Source: an uncultured Opitutia bacterium (lineage in GTDB: Bacteria > Verrucomicrobiota > Verrucomicrobiia > Opitutales > Opitutaceae). Taken from it: 38,414 bases of DNA. Location of the stretch: the NCBI GenBank assembly GCA_903859715.1, contig CAIONS010000017.1, positions 1 to 38,414 of the forward strand. Direction: 5' to 3'. Numbering within the stretch: position 1 is the first letter of the stretch; each line of letters opens with the position of its first letter. Shown piece by piece: positions 15,709 through 23,171 of this stretch. A model generated the notes under the pieces. The model searched no databases, was not told where the DNA came from, and saw only the letters and a list, made by a program, of their open reading frames with translations. The position numbers and the translations under genes were made by a program.

Positions 15709-16364
15709 GCCGGCTTTACACCCAGGCGGAGATGGAGCCGGCCTACGGTTTTTTCCATTACCTCGCGATCGTCACCTACGATATCTTCTTTCGAGGCGAA
15801 GTCACCGGGTTGGAAAACCTGCCGACCGAGGGTTCATTCCTGATCGCCGCCAACCACGCGAGTTTTCTTGATCCGCCGCTGATCGGAAGCCAGGTCCAGC
15901 GCCAGATCGCCTATTTTGCCCGCAAGACCCTGTGGAAACCCGGCGTCGCCGCCTGGTGGCTCGACAAGGTCGGCACGATCCCGGTGGACCGCGACGGCGG
16001 GCAGGATGTGAGTGCGATCAAGCGCGTGCTGCGCGCGCTGAAGGACGATAAAGGCCTGATTCTTTTTCCCGAGGGTACGCGCTCGCCGGACGGCGGACTG
16101 CAGGCGCCCAAGGCAGGCGTGGGACTGATTTGCTGCCGCGCCCAAGTGCCGGTCGTGCCGGTGCGGATTTTCGGGTCGTTCGACGCCTTCGGCAAAGGCC
16201 GCGGACTGAGACTCGGGACCCCGGTATCGATTGTCTTTGGCCGGCCGATCCCGCCGTCAGACTATGATGAGCCGGGCGCCGGCAAGGAACGCTACCAGAT
16301 CGCGAGTGATCGGATCATGGAACGGATCGCGGCGCTGCGGAAGCCGGAGCCGGTGGTGATCTGA
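15705..16364 (+). CDS. plsC: 1-acyl-sn-glycerol-3-phosphate acyltransferase
   Basis: A 219-residue PlsC-type acyltransferase that makes phosphatidic acid at the inner membrane. Box I is NHASFLD (HX4D). FARKTLWKPG and VDRDGG mark the middle, box III is ILFPEGTRSPDG, and VPVVPVRIFG is the terminal block. ATG 15705 overlaps the cmk stop by 4 nt. It ends the tyrA-aroA-cmk-plsC run; a palindromic repeat follows before the convergent trpS. Confidence 0.93.
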   Translation: MSRLYTQAEMEPAYGFFHYLAIVTYDIFFRGEVTGLENLPTEGSFLIAANHASFLDPPLIGSQVQRQIAYFARKTLWKPGVAAWWLDKVGTIPVDRDGGQDVSAIKRVLRALKDDKGLILFPEGTRSPDGGLQAPKAGVGLICCRAQVPVVPVRIFGSFDAFGKGRGLRLGTPVSIVFGRPIPPSDYDEPGAGKERYQIASDRIMERIAALRKPEPVVI

Positions 16365-16383
16365 ACTAAGTCGATCACCGGAT

Positions 16384-16464
16384 TTTTTAGAGGAGGTAAC
16401 GGAGGGAACAGAGAGTTCTGATTCCGGAGCTTTTCTCGGTTTCCTCCGTTATCTCCTGTAAAGA
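16384..16464. repeat. Inverted repeat between plsC and trpS
   Basis: The left arm (gaggaggtaacggagggaa) and right arm (ttcctccgttatctcctgta) are inverted copies around a short loop. The motif also forms the outer part of the repeat at 1868-2071. It sits between convergent genes and could stop transcription from both sides. Confidence 0.85.
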
Positions 16465-16497
16465 GCCCGGGAAATCGCAGGCCTTGTCCACCCGGCC

Positions 16498-17463
16498 TTA
16501 CTCCAGCCCCGAAGCCTTGCGGGCGCGCTGCAGGACCACGCTGGCCACGGCGCGGGCGCGCAGGGCGCCTTCCCGAAGGACATTTTCCACGTAGTCGGGA
16601 TTTGCCGCCAGCTCGGCGCGGCGCGCGCGGGCGATGGCGAAGTAGGTCCAGTAGTGCTCGAACAGCGCCTTCTTCAGGTCGCCGTAGCCAAGGCCGCCGG
16701 CGCGGAGGCGGTTCTCGTAGTCGAGCGCGACGTTGGCCGGGGCGAACAAGCGCAGCAGCTGGATGGCGAGGTTCTTGTCGGCATCGGGCTTGGGCTCCGC
16801 CGGCGTGCGGCTGTCCATCTTGATGCCCATGATTTTTTTCCGGAGCACCGCCTCATCTCCAAAGATCTCCACGGTGTTGCCGTAGCTCTTGCTCATCTTC
16901 TGGCCATCGAGACCCGGGATCACGGCGACCTCGTCGCGAATCTCCGACTCGGGCACGACAAACGTCTCGCCGTAGGTCTCGTTGAACTTGATCGCGATGT
17001 CGCGTGTCATCTCGACGTGCTGCTTCTGGTCGCGACCAACCGGCACACGCTGGGTGTCGTAAAGGAGGATGTCAGCGGCCATGAGCACCGGGTAGGCGAA
17101 CAGGCCGAAGTTGGCGGCAATGCCCTTGGCCGTCTTGTCCTTGTAGCTGTGGGCGCGCTCAAGCAGGCCCATCGGCGTGAGCGAGCCGATCATCCAGGTG
17201 AGTTCACAAACCTCGGGCACATCGCTCTGGCGCCAGAAAACGCTCGACTGCGGGTCGAGGCCGCAGGCGAGCCAGTCGAGCGCGATGCCGCGGGTATGGG
17301 CGCGGCGTTCCACCGGGTTCGTGACCGACGTCATCGAGTGGTAGTCGGCGATGAAATAGAAGCAGTCACCGCGCACCTGGGCCTCGATGGCGGGGCGCAT
17401 CGCGCCAAAATAATTGCCGATATGGAGCGAGCCGGAAGGCGTGATGCCGGTGAGGGTGCGCAT
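16498..17463 (-). CDS. trpS: Tryptophan--tRNA ligase
   Basis: A 321-residue class I aminoacyl-tRNA synthetase charging tRNA-Trp. The HIGH-type motif is PSGSLHIGNYFGA near residues 9-21, and the KMSKS motif is intact (GQKMSKSYGN). ADYHSMT, VGRDQKQHVEMTRDIA and VPVGRDQ are typical of the TrpRS subfamily. Length is normal for bacterial TrpRS. The nearby minus-strand beta-helix gene begins 36 bp upstream of its start region and may be co-transcribed. It is an essential cytoplasmic enzyme with no sign of damage. Confidence 0.96.
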   Translation of the reverse strand: MRTLTGITPSGSLHIGNYFGAMRPAIEAQVRGDCFYFIADYHSMTSVTNPVERRAHTRGIALDWLACGLDPQSSVFWRQSDVPEVCELTWMIGSLTPMGLLERAHSYKDKTAKGIAANFGLFAYPVLMAADILLYDTQRVPVGRDQKQHVEMTRDIAIKFNETYGETFVVPESEIRDEVAVIPGLDGQKMSKSYGNTVEIFGDEAVLRKKIMGIKMDSRTPAEPKPDADKNLAIQLLRLFAPANVALDYENRLRAGGLGYGDLKKALFEHYWTYFAIARARRAELAANPDYVENVLREGALRARAVASVVLQRARKASGLE

Positions 17464-17499
17464 GGGAACGGCGAGCTTCGCGGAAAGCGCGGGCGGGCG

Positions 17500-18183
17500 T
17501 CAATCCCGGCGCGGCAGGGTCGTGAGCTGCTGCCGGGTGTGGGCGATCGTCGCGGGCGGCAGGTAGCCGCCAAAGGCGGTGAGCGGCATCACCAGTGCGC
17601 GCGGTCCGAGCAGCGTGCCGGGCTGGAGCACAGCGTTGCAGCCGACCTCGGCACGGTCGCCCACGATGGCGCCGAATTTCCGCAGGCCGGTGTCAGCCAC
17701 GGCGCCGCCCGGCAGGTGGATGATCACGTTTTTCTGGTCGAGCCGGACATTGGAGCAGATCACGCCCGCGCCAAAATGCGCGCCGTTGCCGAGGATCGAG
17801 TCGCCCACGTAGTTGAAATGCGGCGTCTGCACGCGGTTCATGAGGAGGCAGTTCTTGAACTCGCAGGCGTTCCCGAGGACGCAGTGCTCGCCGACGATCA
17901 CATTGCCCCGGATGAAGGCGCCCGGCCGGATCTCGGTGTTCGCCCCGATCCAGGCCGGGCCAATGATCGTGGCCGTCGGCGGCAGCTTGACGGTGGGATG
18001 CAGATAAACGTGCCCCTCGACGTGCACCCCGGGCGGCAGCTTCGGCAGCGGCTGGTCCAAGCGGTGGGCCGCCAGTGCCGGGCTGATTCCCTTGATCCAT
18101 TCCCATGGCGCGGCCTCAGCAGGGAAAAACGCGGCAAACGGCGCCAGCGATGCAGGCAGGGCGAAGAAATCAGAGGCTTTCAC
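17500..18183 (-). CDS. Left-handed beta-helix (hexapeptide) protein, nucleotidyltransferase-like
   Basis: About 227 residues. After an N-terminal segment of 60 residues comes a run of hexapeptide turns (VHVEGHVYLHPTVKL, PTATIIGPAWIGANTEIRPGAFI, NVIVGEHCVLG), followed by a second set ending AVLQPGTLLGPRALVMPL. This matches the C-terminal beta-helix of GlmU-like and sugar-1-phosphate nucleotidyltransferases, without their N-terminal catalytic domain. MNRVQTPHFNYVGDSILG resembles the GlmU acetyltransferase region, so an acyltransferase role is possible. The start is taken as GTG 18183. The frame is open to 18312, but that part overlaps a palindromic repeat and looks non-native. It is upstream of trpS on the same strand with a 36-bp gap. 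Confidence 0.8.
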   Translation of the reverse strand: MKASDFFALPASLAPFAAFFPAEAAPWEWIKGISPALAAHRLDQPLPKLPPGVHVEGHVYLHPTVKLPPTATIIGPAWIGANTEIRPGAFIRGNVIVGEHCVLGNACEFKNCLLMNRVQTPHFNYVGDSILGNGAHFGAGVICSNVRLDQKNVIIHLPGGAVADTGLRKFGAIVGDRAEVGCNAVLQPGTLLGPRALVMPLTAFGGYLPPATIAHTRQQLTTLPRRD

Positions 18184-18278
18184 CCGGCCAGCGTGCACAA
18201 AAAAGCCGGCGAGGAACAGCGGCTTTTTGCGGGGCGCAGTAACTCGTGCGATCGCCCGCCGCCCATGGGGATATCTCG

Positions 18279-18357
18279 GCGAGTAGCAGCCGACGTGAGG
18301 AGGCTGGTTCACATTGGGAGGCCAAGCCCAGCCTCCTTACGTCGGCTGCTACTAGCC
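18279..18357. repeat. Inverted repeat with about 27-bp arms
   Basis: Arms ggcgagtagcagccgacgtg (18279) and cgtcggctgctactagcc (ending 18357) are inverted copies continuing into gaggaggct/agcctcc. It lies between the mutarotase-like gene and the beta-helix gene. Confidence 0.88.
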
Positions 18358-18365
18358 AGCGCACT

Positions 18366-19502
18366 TCATCCGCGCACAAAATCCAAATCGAGTGACGTGA
18401 TGATGGTGCGGCCGCTGCGCGACGTGAGTTTCACCCCACCCTGGTGCGGCACGATCGACGCCACCTCATCAAAATCACGCGGGATCGCAGCGACAGCGAG
18501 AATGTGCGCAACGCGCAGAGGTTTGTCGGGCGACAAAGTCACCGCCGTGGGAGCGCCCGTGCGGTTCAGGGAATTGGCCTTCGCCGACTCGGCGAGGCCG
18601 AGATGGAAAAACGCGGTCACGTCCTCGACGCCGAGCACATTCACATGCCGGCCGTTCCACGGCGGATAATGACGGCCGCCGTTGGAAAACCAGAGGACCG
18701 TTTCGCGCAGGACGCGCGGATTTTTGATCGCGAAGAACACATAGCCGGCACTGGGCAAGGAGACCGCGCTCCAGGCGAAAGGGAGTTTTTCATCGCTGAC
18801 GAGCTCCACCAATTCCTCATAGCCGCGGCGCACCGGAAACCGGCTGAGGTCTGCCATGCTGCCATCGCGGGCGGGCACGCGCTTCAGCGAGGAGAACGTG
18901 GCCCCGGTCTTGAGATGGGAGTAACCCCTTGCCTCGGGCTGCTCCCACGCCATCGGCACCACGTGGCCGCGCTTGAACGCGCTCGTCGAAATATACCCGG
19001 CGCCCGGCTCGTCCGGAAAACTCAGCATCGGGTGCGTGCCAATCGGCATCGGTCCGCGAAAGCCGGACAACACATGCTCACAGTAAACCGCCGTATGGCC
19101 GTCACGCAGGATCAGCCGCTTGTCCACCCGGCCGCGACGCGCCCGCACCTGCATCGAGGCGTGAAGGCACAGCGCATCACCCTCACGTTTCAGTGACCGG
19201 AAGGTCCAGTCGCGATTGGCCGTCTCGCCATGCGGCGGATGGCGCTCGCCGCGGTACGGCGCGGCATTCCCGCCAAACGGCGCACAAAAGAAATCCCCAC
19301 GCAGGACTTTCAGCATGGTGGGCGTGTCTTGCAGCGGCTCTTTCAACCACGGAGCAATCGAGAAAGGCTGCACCGATTTGCGCCCGAGCTTGAACACCAC
19401 CGGCGCCAGCTGCCCGCCCGTCCGGGTGAGAAAGGCCTTCACCCGGTTGCTCGTGAAGCTCCAGCCGGGCTGGCCGGCTTGGGTTTTGAGGGAGGGTTTC
19501 AT
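18366..19502 (-). CDS. Hypothetical protein, possible mutarotase-like fold
   Basis: About 378 residues without signal peptide. The middle (DGHTAVYCEHVLSG, then GPMPIGTHPMLSFPDEP) resembles the beta-supersandwich of aldose-1-epimerase-like proteins, where a His after a Gly-rich turn contacts sugar. VLWFSNGGRHYPPWNGRHVNVLGVEDVTAF near the end also fits that superfamily. The similarity is to a fold pattern only, so no substrate or reaction is claimed. ATG 19502 is preferred over an upstream start at 19550, because residues before it look non-native and run towards the 89-bp repeat. It follows the BMC operon on the same strand, separated from its last gene by that repeat, so it could be a read-through member of the pathway (for example sugar anomer handling). 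Confidence 0.7.
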   Translation of the reverse strand: MKPSLKTQAGQPGWSFTSNRVKAFLTRTGGQLAPVVFKLGRKSVQPFSIAPWLKEPLQDTPTMLKVLRGDFFCAPFGGNAAPYRGERHPPHGETANRDWTFRSLKREGDALCLHASMQVRARRGRVDKRLILRDGHTAVYCEHVLSGFRGPMPIGTHPMLSFPDEPGAGYISTSAFKRGHVVPMAWEQPEARGYSHLKTGATFSSLKRVPARDGSMADLSRFPVRRGYEELVELVSDEKLPFAWSAVSLPSAGYVFFAIKNPRVLRETVLWFSNGGRHYPPWNGRHVNVLGVEDVTAFFHLGLAESAKANSLNRTGAPTAVTLSPDKPLRVAHILAVAAIPRDFDEVASIVPHQGGVKLTSRSGRTIITSLDLDFVRG

Positions 19503-19555
19503 GGAGAAGGATGCGAAGGGGCTGGAGGTATTTTCAAAACCAGGGTCCAACGTTT

Positions 19556-19644
19556 GTCATTCTGAGCGCAGCGAAGAATCCAGTATGATTTCGCGGCAAG
19601 CTTCGATCCTAGCCAACTGGATTCTTCACTGCGTTCAGAATGAC
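19556..19644. repeat. 89-bp palindromic element, family A copy 2
   Basis: Ends gtcattctgagcgcagcgaa and the complement ending cgttcagaatgac are inverted with arms of about 29 bp. Length is identical to copy 1 at 4141-4229, and the interior shares gcttcgat. It lies directly after the last BMC gene, where it may cap the 3' end of the operon transcript. Confidence 0.92.
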
Positions 19645-19665
19645 AATCCGCAGGGATAATCCGCC

Positions 19666-20619
19666 CTACCCTTTCGCCGGCGCGTTCACCGCGGCGGCGC
19701 GGAAGTCGCCGGGCGCGCACAGGTCGCAGTCCTTCGTGCCCAATCGAGCATCGTCCATGCCGAGTTTCTGGCGGATGGCGATCAGCTCCTTGAGCTTCGC
19801 CGGGCCGAACGAATGCAGGCCGCTGCCCAGCTGCGAGGCGATCCAGACGGTTTTGCAGTAGGCGTCGATGTTCTCCATCTTCCAGTGCGCATCCTCGACG
19901 TCGCTGCCCCAGGCGATCACGCCGTGGTTCTGCATGAGGACGACCTGGTGATCGACGCCGACATGGCCAACGGCGTTCGCGTTCTCCGGCGTGCCGGGCG
20001 TTTGATACTCGGCCAGGCCGATCTTCCCGATGAAAACCTCCGCTTCAGGAATCAGGCACGGCGGCGGCACGACCGAGGCCACGGCAAACGCCGTCGCGTG
20101 CGGCGGGTGCGCATGCACGCAGGCGCGGGCCTTCGGCTGGCGCTTCATGATGCCGAGATGGGTCAGCGCCTCGCTCGTCCGCTTCTTCGTGCCCGCGACT
20201 TGCCGGCCCTCCAAATCGATCAGGCACATGTCGGAGGGCTTCATGAAGCCCTTGGAGATCAGCGTCGGCGTGCAAAGCACAAGCTCGTCGCTGACGCGCA
20301 CGGTAATGTTGCCGCCATTGCCGTCGACGTAGTCCTTTTCCCACATCCGCCGGCCGATGTCGCACATCTTGGCCTTGATCGCCTCCAGGGCGGGCGAATT
20401 GAAAAACTTCTCGATTGAAGCGGGATCCTTCAGGTCCACCGCATGGGCGCAGCCGCAGTCGGCCTGGGGAGCGGCGGACGCTGGCCGGGCCGGAAGGCGG
20501 CGGCTGCGCAGGAGGTCGCGCGCCGACGGCGTGAGAATCGCATCGGCCGGAATGGAGTCGGGACTGGCGCCAGAGCGCAGCAGGTGTTCGACATCCGCGG
20601 CAGTGATAACCTTTCGCAT
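19666..20619 (-). CDS. BMC-associated class II aldolase (fuculose-phosphate-aldolase family) with N-terminal module
   Basis: A 317-residue protein. Residues about 75-270 are a class II aldolase/adducin domain with the zinc site Glu150 (TSEALTH), His169 and His171 (VHAHPPHAT) and His232 (QNHGVIAWG), plus GNGGNITVR. The family cleaves L-fuculose- or rhamnulose-1-phosphate to DHAP and lactaldehyde. Residues 1-42 (VITAADVEHLLRSG, then ILTPSARDLLRSRRL) resemble the N-terminal module of BMC proteins such as EutT and may aid encapsulation. A linker holds Cys55-x-Cys57-x-His59, and the C-terminus holds Cys298-x2-Cys301, possibly an extra metal site. It ends the BMC operon, 7 bp after the preceding BMC-P stop. 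Kinase and isomerase genes for a phosphorylated route are not in the window. Confidence 0.9.
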   Translation of the reverse strand: MRKVITAADVEHLLRSGASPDSIPADAILTPSARDLLRSRRLPARPASAAPQADCGCAHAVDLKDPASIEKFFNSPALEAIKAKMCDIGRRMWEKDYVDGNGGNITVRVSDELVLCTPTLISKGFMKPSDMCLIDLEGRQVAGTKKRTSEALTHLGIMKRQPKARACVHAHPPHATAFAVASVVPPPCLIPEAEVFIGKIGLAEYQTPGTPENANAVGHVGVDHQVVLMQNHGVIAWGSDVEDAHWKMENIDAYCKTVWIASQLGSGLHSFGPAKLKELIAIRQKLGMDDARLGTKDCDLCAPGDFRAAAVNAPAKG

Positions 20620-20626
20620 GGGAAAT

Positions 20627-20920
20627 TTATTGGGGCGGTTGATGAAAGACTTCGTCGATGATGGCGGCGCAGTAGGCGTCCACTGGCGTCAGACCGGCAA
20701 ACGGCTTCGAGGCTTCCGAGCCTTCCGTGAAACCCACGATGCTTCCCACCCCGGCGCCGAGCGAATCGTAGACCACGAGGCCGGCATTGGAGGCCAGCGG
20801 TGCAGCCGGCTTGGCGTACTTTGCCGCGCTCCACGGCTGCACGAGCAGGAAACGTCCGCCGAGGTAGGCGGGATCCTGCCGGCTAAGGGTGACTTTGCCA
20901 ATGACGTGGCCGAGGCGCAT
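20627..20920 (-). CDS. BMC-P shell vertex protein (EutN/CcmL family), copy 1
   Basis: A 97-residue pentameric vertex-type shell protein. It starts MRLGHVIGKVTLSRQDP and contains GGRFLLVQPW, YDSLGAGVGSIVGFTEGSEA and a C-terminal DAYCAAIIDEV. This is the EutN/CcmL pattern of an N-terminal GxV strand, then VxVDSLGAG, then G-x-x-V. Relative to classic members it has a longer middle loop (AAKYAKPAAPLASNAG). Pentamers cap the twelve vertices of the polyhedral shell. It lies between the aldolase (7 bp) and BMC-P copy 2 (3 bp). Confidence 0.93.
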   Translation of the reverse strand: MRLGHVIGKVTLSRQDPAYLGGRFLLVQPWSAAKYAKPAAPLASNAGLVVYDSLGAGVGSIVGFTEGSEASKPFAGLTPVDAYCAAIIDEVFHQPPQ

Positions 20921-20923
20921 GGT

Positions 20924-21187
20924 TCAGGAGGAGTCGTCCAAGATGGCGATGACCGAGTTGCGGAGCGGCGACTTGGGGTCGCCCACCAGGGTGCGAGTCG
21001 CGGCGCCGTCGGAGGAGACGAGCACGCGCTGGTGCTGGCCGGCGCCATGCGAGTCGACCGCGAGGACCGGAGCACCGTCCGCCTCGCCGCGCTCATTGAG
21101 CGGCTGGCAGATGACCGTGCGACAACCGTGCATGCTGGGATGGCACACGGTGGAAACGATCACTCCGTCAATGCGGGCGAGGAGCAT
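20924..21187 (-). CDS. BMC-P shell vertex protein, copy 2
   Basis: An 87-residue EutN/CcmL protein. MLLARIDGVIVSTVCHPSMHG leads into PVLAVDSHGAGQHQRVLVSSDG, then a short NSVIAILDDSS tail. The HGAG instead of LGAG at the turn and the short C-terminus set it apart from the other two. It probably contributes a distinct pentamer, or a distinct vertex type, to the shell. Spacing of 3-5 bp on both sides shows it is operonic. Confidence 0.92.
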   Translation of the reverse strand: MLLARIDGVIVSTVCHPSMHGCRTVICQPLNERGEADGAPVLAVDSHGAGQHQRVLVSSDGAATRTLVGDPKSPLRNSVIAILDDSS

Positions 21188-21192
21188 GGTGA

Positions 21193-21516
21193 CTATTTCT
21201 TCGCCGGCTTGGCTTCGGGATAGATCGTCCGGTTGAGCACATCGACGGCGTCGACGATGCCCACGACCACGGCGTCCACCGGCAGCGTTTGCATGCCGGC
21301 GGCCTGGCGCGCGGAGCTGCCCTGGCAGAACAGGACGGTCTCGCCCTGCCCCGCGCCGAGCGAGTCCACGGCCACAATGGTGTTGGCGCCCGGGCGGAAC
21401 TGGGTGGGATTGGCTTCGTCCACGAGCAGCGGACGCAGCAGCAGGAGCTTCCGCCCCTGCATCGCCTCGTCCTTCTTGGTCGAGACGACATGGCCGATGA
21501 CACGTGCGAGGAGCAT
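21193..21516 (-). CDS. BMC-P shell vertex protein, copy 3
   Basis: A 107-residue EutN/CcmL protein. MLLARVIGHVVSTKKDEAMQ is followed by GRKLLLLRPLLVDE, VAVDSLGAGQGETVLFCQGSSAR and the C-terminal extension DAVDVLNRTIYPEAKPAKK. The frame is open upstream to 21630, but ATG 21516 matches the N-terminus shared with copy 2 and avoids overlap with BMC-H1. The Cys in FCQGSS is at the position where many vertex proteins have one. It sits 7 bp after BMC-H1. Confidence 0.93.
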   Translation of the reverse strand: MLLARVIGHVVSTKKDEAMQGRKLLLLRPLLVDEANPTQFRPGANTIVAVDSLGAGQGETVLFCQGSSARQAAGMQTLPVDAVVVGIVDAVDVLNRTIYPEAKPAKK

Positions 21517-21523
21517 GGCGGGG

Positions 21524-21808
21524 TTATTTGGCTGACTTGGACAGGGCGGCGGCGACGTCGTCGTGCGGGCGGGCGATGACCTGCACGCTGACCACTTCAC
21601 CGGCGAGGCGGGCGGCCTGGGCGCCGGCATCGGTGGCGGCCTTCACGGCGGCGACGTCACCGGTGACGACCGCGCTGACCAGCGCGTGGCCGACCTGGCG
21701 GATGGGACCGGCGAGGGTGACGTTGGCTGACTTCAGCATGGCGTCGGTGCCGGCGATAAGGGCTGCAAGGCCCCGGGTTTCGAGGAGACCAATGGCTTTC
21801 TGGGACAT
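21524..21808 (-). CDS. BMC-H hexameric shell protein, copy 1
   Basis: A 94-residue Pfam BMC-type protein. The pattern is AIGLLETRGLAALIAGTDAML, then [27 protein letters not shown] and VVSVQVIARPHDD. Hexamers tile shell facets; the pore-loop segment would be near RQVGHALV. This copy shows the pore/loop region differently (PIRQVGHALVSAV) from copies 2 and 3. It is separated from copy 2 by 45 bp. Confidence 0.95.
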   Translation of the reverse strand: MSQKAIGLLETRGLAALIAGTDAMLKSANVTLAGPIRQVGHALVSAVVTGDVAAVKAATDAGAQAARLAGEVVSVQVIARPHDDVAAALSKSAK

Positions 21809-21853
21809 GGGAAGAATGATTTGGAGTTGGTAGATCGGAGATGGGAGATGGAA

Positions 21854-22144
21854 TCAGGCCGTGGTGGCGCCGATCCATTTGCCGAGCTGGCCGAGGTCCT
21901 CATGCGGGCGAGGGATAACCTGCACGCTGATGACCTCGCCGACCTTGGCGGCGGCCTCGGCGCCGGCGTCGAGGGCGGCCTTCACGGCGGCGACATCGCC
22001 GCGGAAAAAGGCGGTGACGTAGCCGGAGCCGATCTGCTCCCAGCCCGTCATGGTGACGCTGGCGGCCTTGAGAGCCGCGTCGGACGCTTCGAGAAGGGCG
22101 CAAAAGCCCTTCGTTTCAATCATGCCTAGTGCTGCTTGGCTCAT
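21854..22144 (-). CDS. BMC-H hexameric shell protein, copy 2
   Basis: A 96-residue BMC-domain protein: [52 protein letters not shown] and [13 protein letters not shown]. The GSGYV stretch is the pore loop and FFRGDV is the common strand. A C-terminal [10 protein letters not shown] tail extends past the core. ATG 22144 is used; the open frame begins earlier at 22201 but would add non-native residues. It lies 53 bp from copy 3. Confidence 0.95.
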   Translation of the reverse strand: MSQAALGMIETKGFCALLEASDAALKAASVTMTGWEQIGSGYVTAFFRGDVAAVKAALDAGAEAAAKVGEVISVQVIPRPHEDLGQLGKWIGATTA

Positions 22145-22197
22145 GGTAGTGGGTGTTTCGGAAGTGGTGGGTTTGAGTGGGGTGCTTTTCGAATTCC

Positions 22198-22467
22198 TCA
22201 CAGGCCGACCTGCTTGAGCAGTTCGGCGTGAGGACGGGCGATGACGTGCGAGCAGACAAGCTCGCCGACACGCTTGGCGGCGTCGGCGCCGGCATCGACG
22301 GCGGCCTTGACGCTGCCGACATCGCCCTTGACGACGACGGTGATGAAGCCGCCGCCGATCTGGATCTGGCGGCCGAGGGTGACGTTGGCCGCCTTGACCA
22401 TGGCGTCGCTGGCTTCGACGCTGCCGACATAGCCGCGGGTTTCTACCATTCCGATGGAATCATTCAT
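22198..22467 (-). CDS. BMC-H hexameric shell protein, copy 3
   Basis: An 89-residue BMC-domain protein. [54 protein letters not shown] and [14 protein letters not shown] are visible. The pore loop GGGF is glycine-rich, suggesting a passage for small polar metabolites by analogy with other BMC-H pores. It is the first of three single-domain hexamer genes in transcription order, 53 bp after the tandem-domain gene. Confidence 0.95.
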   Translation of the reverse strand: MNDSIGMVETRGYVGSVEASDAMVKAANVTLGRQIQIGGGFITVVVKGDVGSVKAAVDAGADAAKRVGELVCSHVIARPHAELLKQVGL

Positions 22468-22520
22468 ATTTTTGGGTGTTAAAGTGACGGGTGATGAGGA
22501 GTGAGAAGTGGGCAGGCCGG

Positions 22521-23162
22521 TCAGATCCGGCTGAGGATTTTGCCGACGCCCTCGCTGGGACGGGCGATGACATGGGCGGAGACAAGCTTGCCGACGGACT
22601 CGGCGGCGGCGCGACCGGCCGCGACCGCGGCGGTGACGGCGGCGACATCGCCCTCGAAAATCACGGTGATGTAGCCACCGCCGAGTTTCTCCTTGGCGAT
22701 GACGCGCACGCCGGCGGCCTTGCAGGCGGCATCGGTGGCGGCGGTGACGGCGGTGAAGCCCTGCGTCTCGATCAAGCCGAGCGCCTCGGGAGTTTTGGTT
22801 TTATCAGTCATGGGATGAGCCCGGGGTCCGGGGATGAAGACGACTTCCTGTTCGAGCAAAGGCTGGTACTCCGGCGGACTCTCGATCACGCCCCACGCGC
22901 CCGCATCGGGCGAGTCGAGGACTTCCCCCGTGAAGGAGACCTTCATTTCCTCCGCCTGCTGCCGTGCCGACGCGACCGCAATGGCCACCGAGGCGGAGTC
23001 GCCCGTCAGCTTGAGGAAGAGTCCGTAGTAATCGTTGAGTTCCGCCTGCAACACCTGGACAAGCGCGGCCTTCTCCACGCGGTCGAGCACCACCAAGGCG
23101 GCGCCCAGCGAGTGAATCTCGAGCAGGGCGACGGCGGGTTGCCTGAGCGTGGTGGCGGACAT
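22521..23162 (-). CDS. BMC-T tandem-domain trimeric shell protein
   Basis: A 213-residue protein with two BMC domains. The C-terminal half (from about residue 118, EALGLIETQGFTAVTAATDA, then GGGYITVIFEGDV and SAHVIARPSEG) is a canonical BMC-H-like domain. The N-terminal half (PAVALLEIHSLGAALVVLD, then LNDYYGLFLKLTGDSASVAIAVASARQQAEE, WGVIESPP) is strongly diverged, keeping only the length and some signatures. The frame is continuous with no stop, so this is one polypeptide even though an internal Met sits at the junction. Trimers of such proteins occupy facets as pseudohexamers and often have larger gated pores. It is 9 bp after the TIM-barrel gene. Confidence 0.88.
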   Translation of the reverse strand: MSATTLRQPAVALLEIHSLGAALVVLDRVEKAALVQVLQAELNDYYGLFLKLTGDSASVAIAVASARQQAEEMKVSFTGEVLDSPDAGAWGVIESPPEYQPLLEQEVVFIPGPRAHPMTDKTKTPEALGLIETQGFTAVTAATDAACKAAGVRVIAKEKLGGGYITVIFEGDVAAVTAAVAAGRAAAESVGKLVSAHVIARPSEGVGKILSRI

Positions 23163-23171
23163 GGGGCATGG

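Noticed and set aside
18184-18312. Extended N-terminus of the beta-helix protein
   Set aside because: This part overlaps the inverted repeat at 18279-18357 and reads as low-complexity basic residues unlike the conserved part.
16654-18669. Long plus-strand open frame (671 codons) spanning trpS and the beta-helix gene
   Set aside because: It crosses two real minus-strand genes plus a palindromic repeat, and its protein shows no motif or signal.
22521-23162. BMC-T as two separate BMC-H genes
   Set aside because: The frame is continuous; the internal Met has no intergenic space or stop before it.
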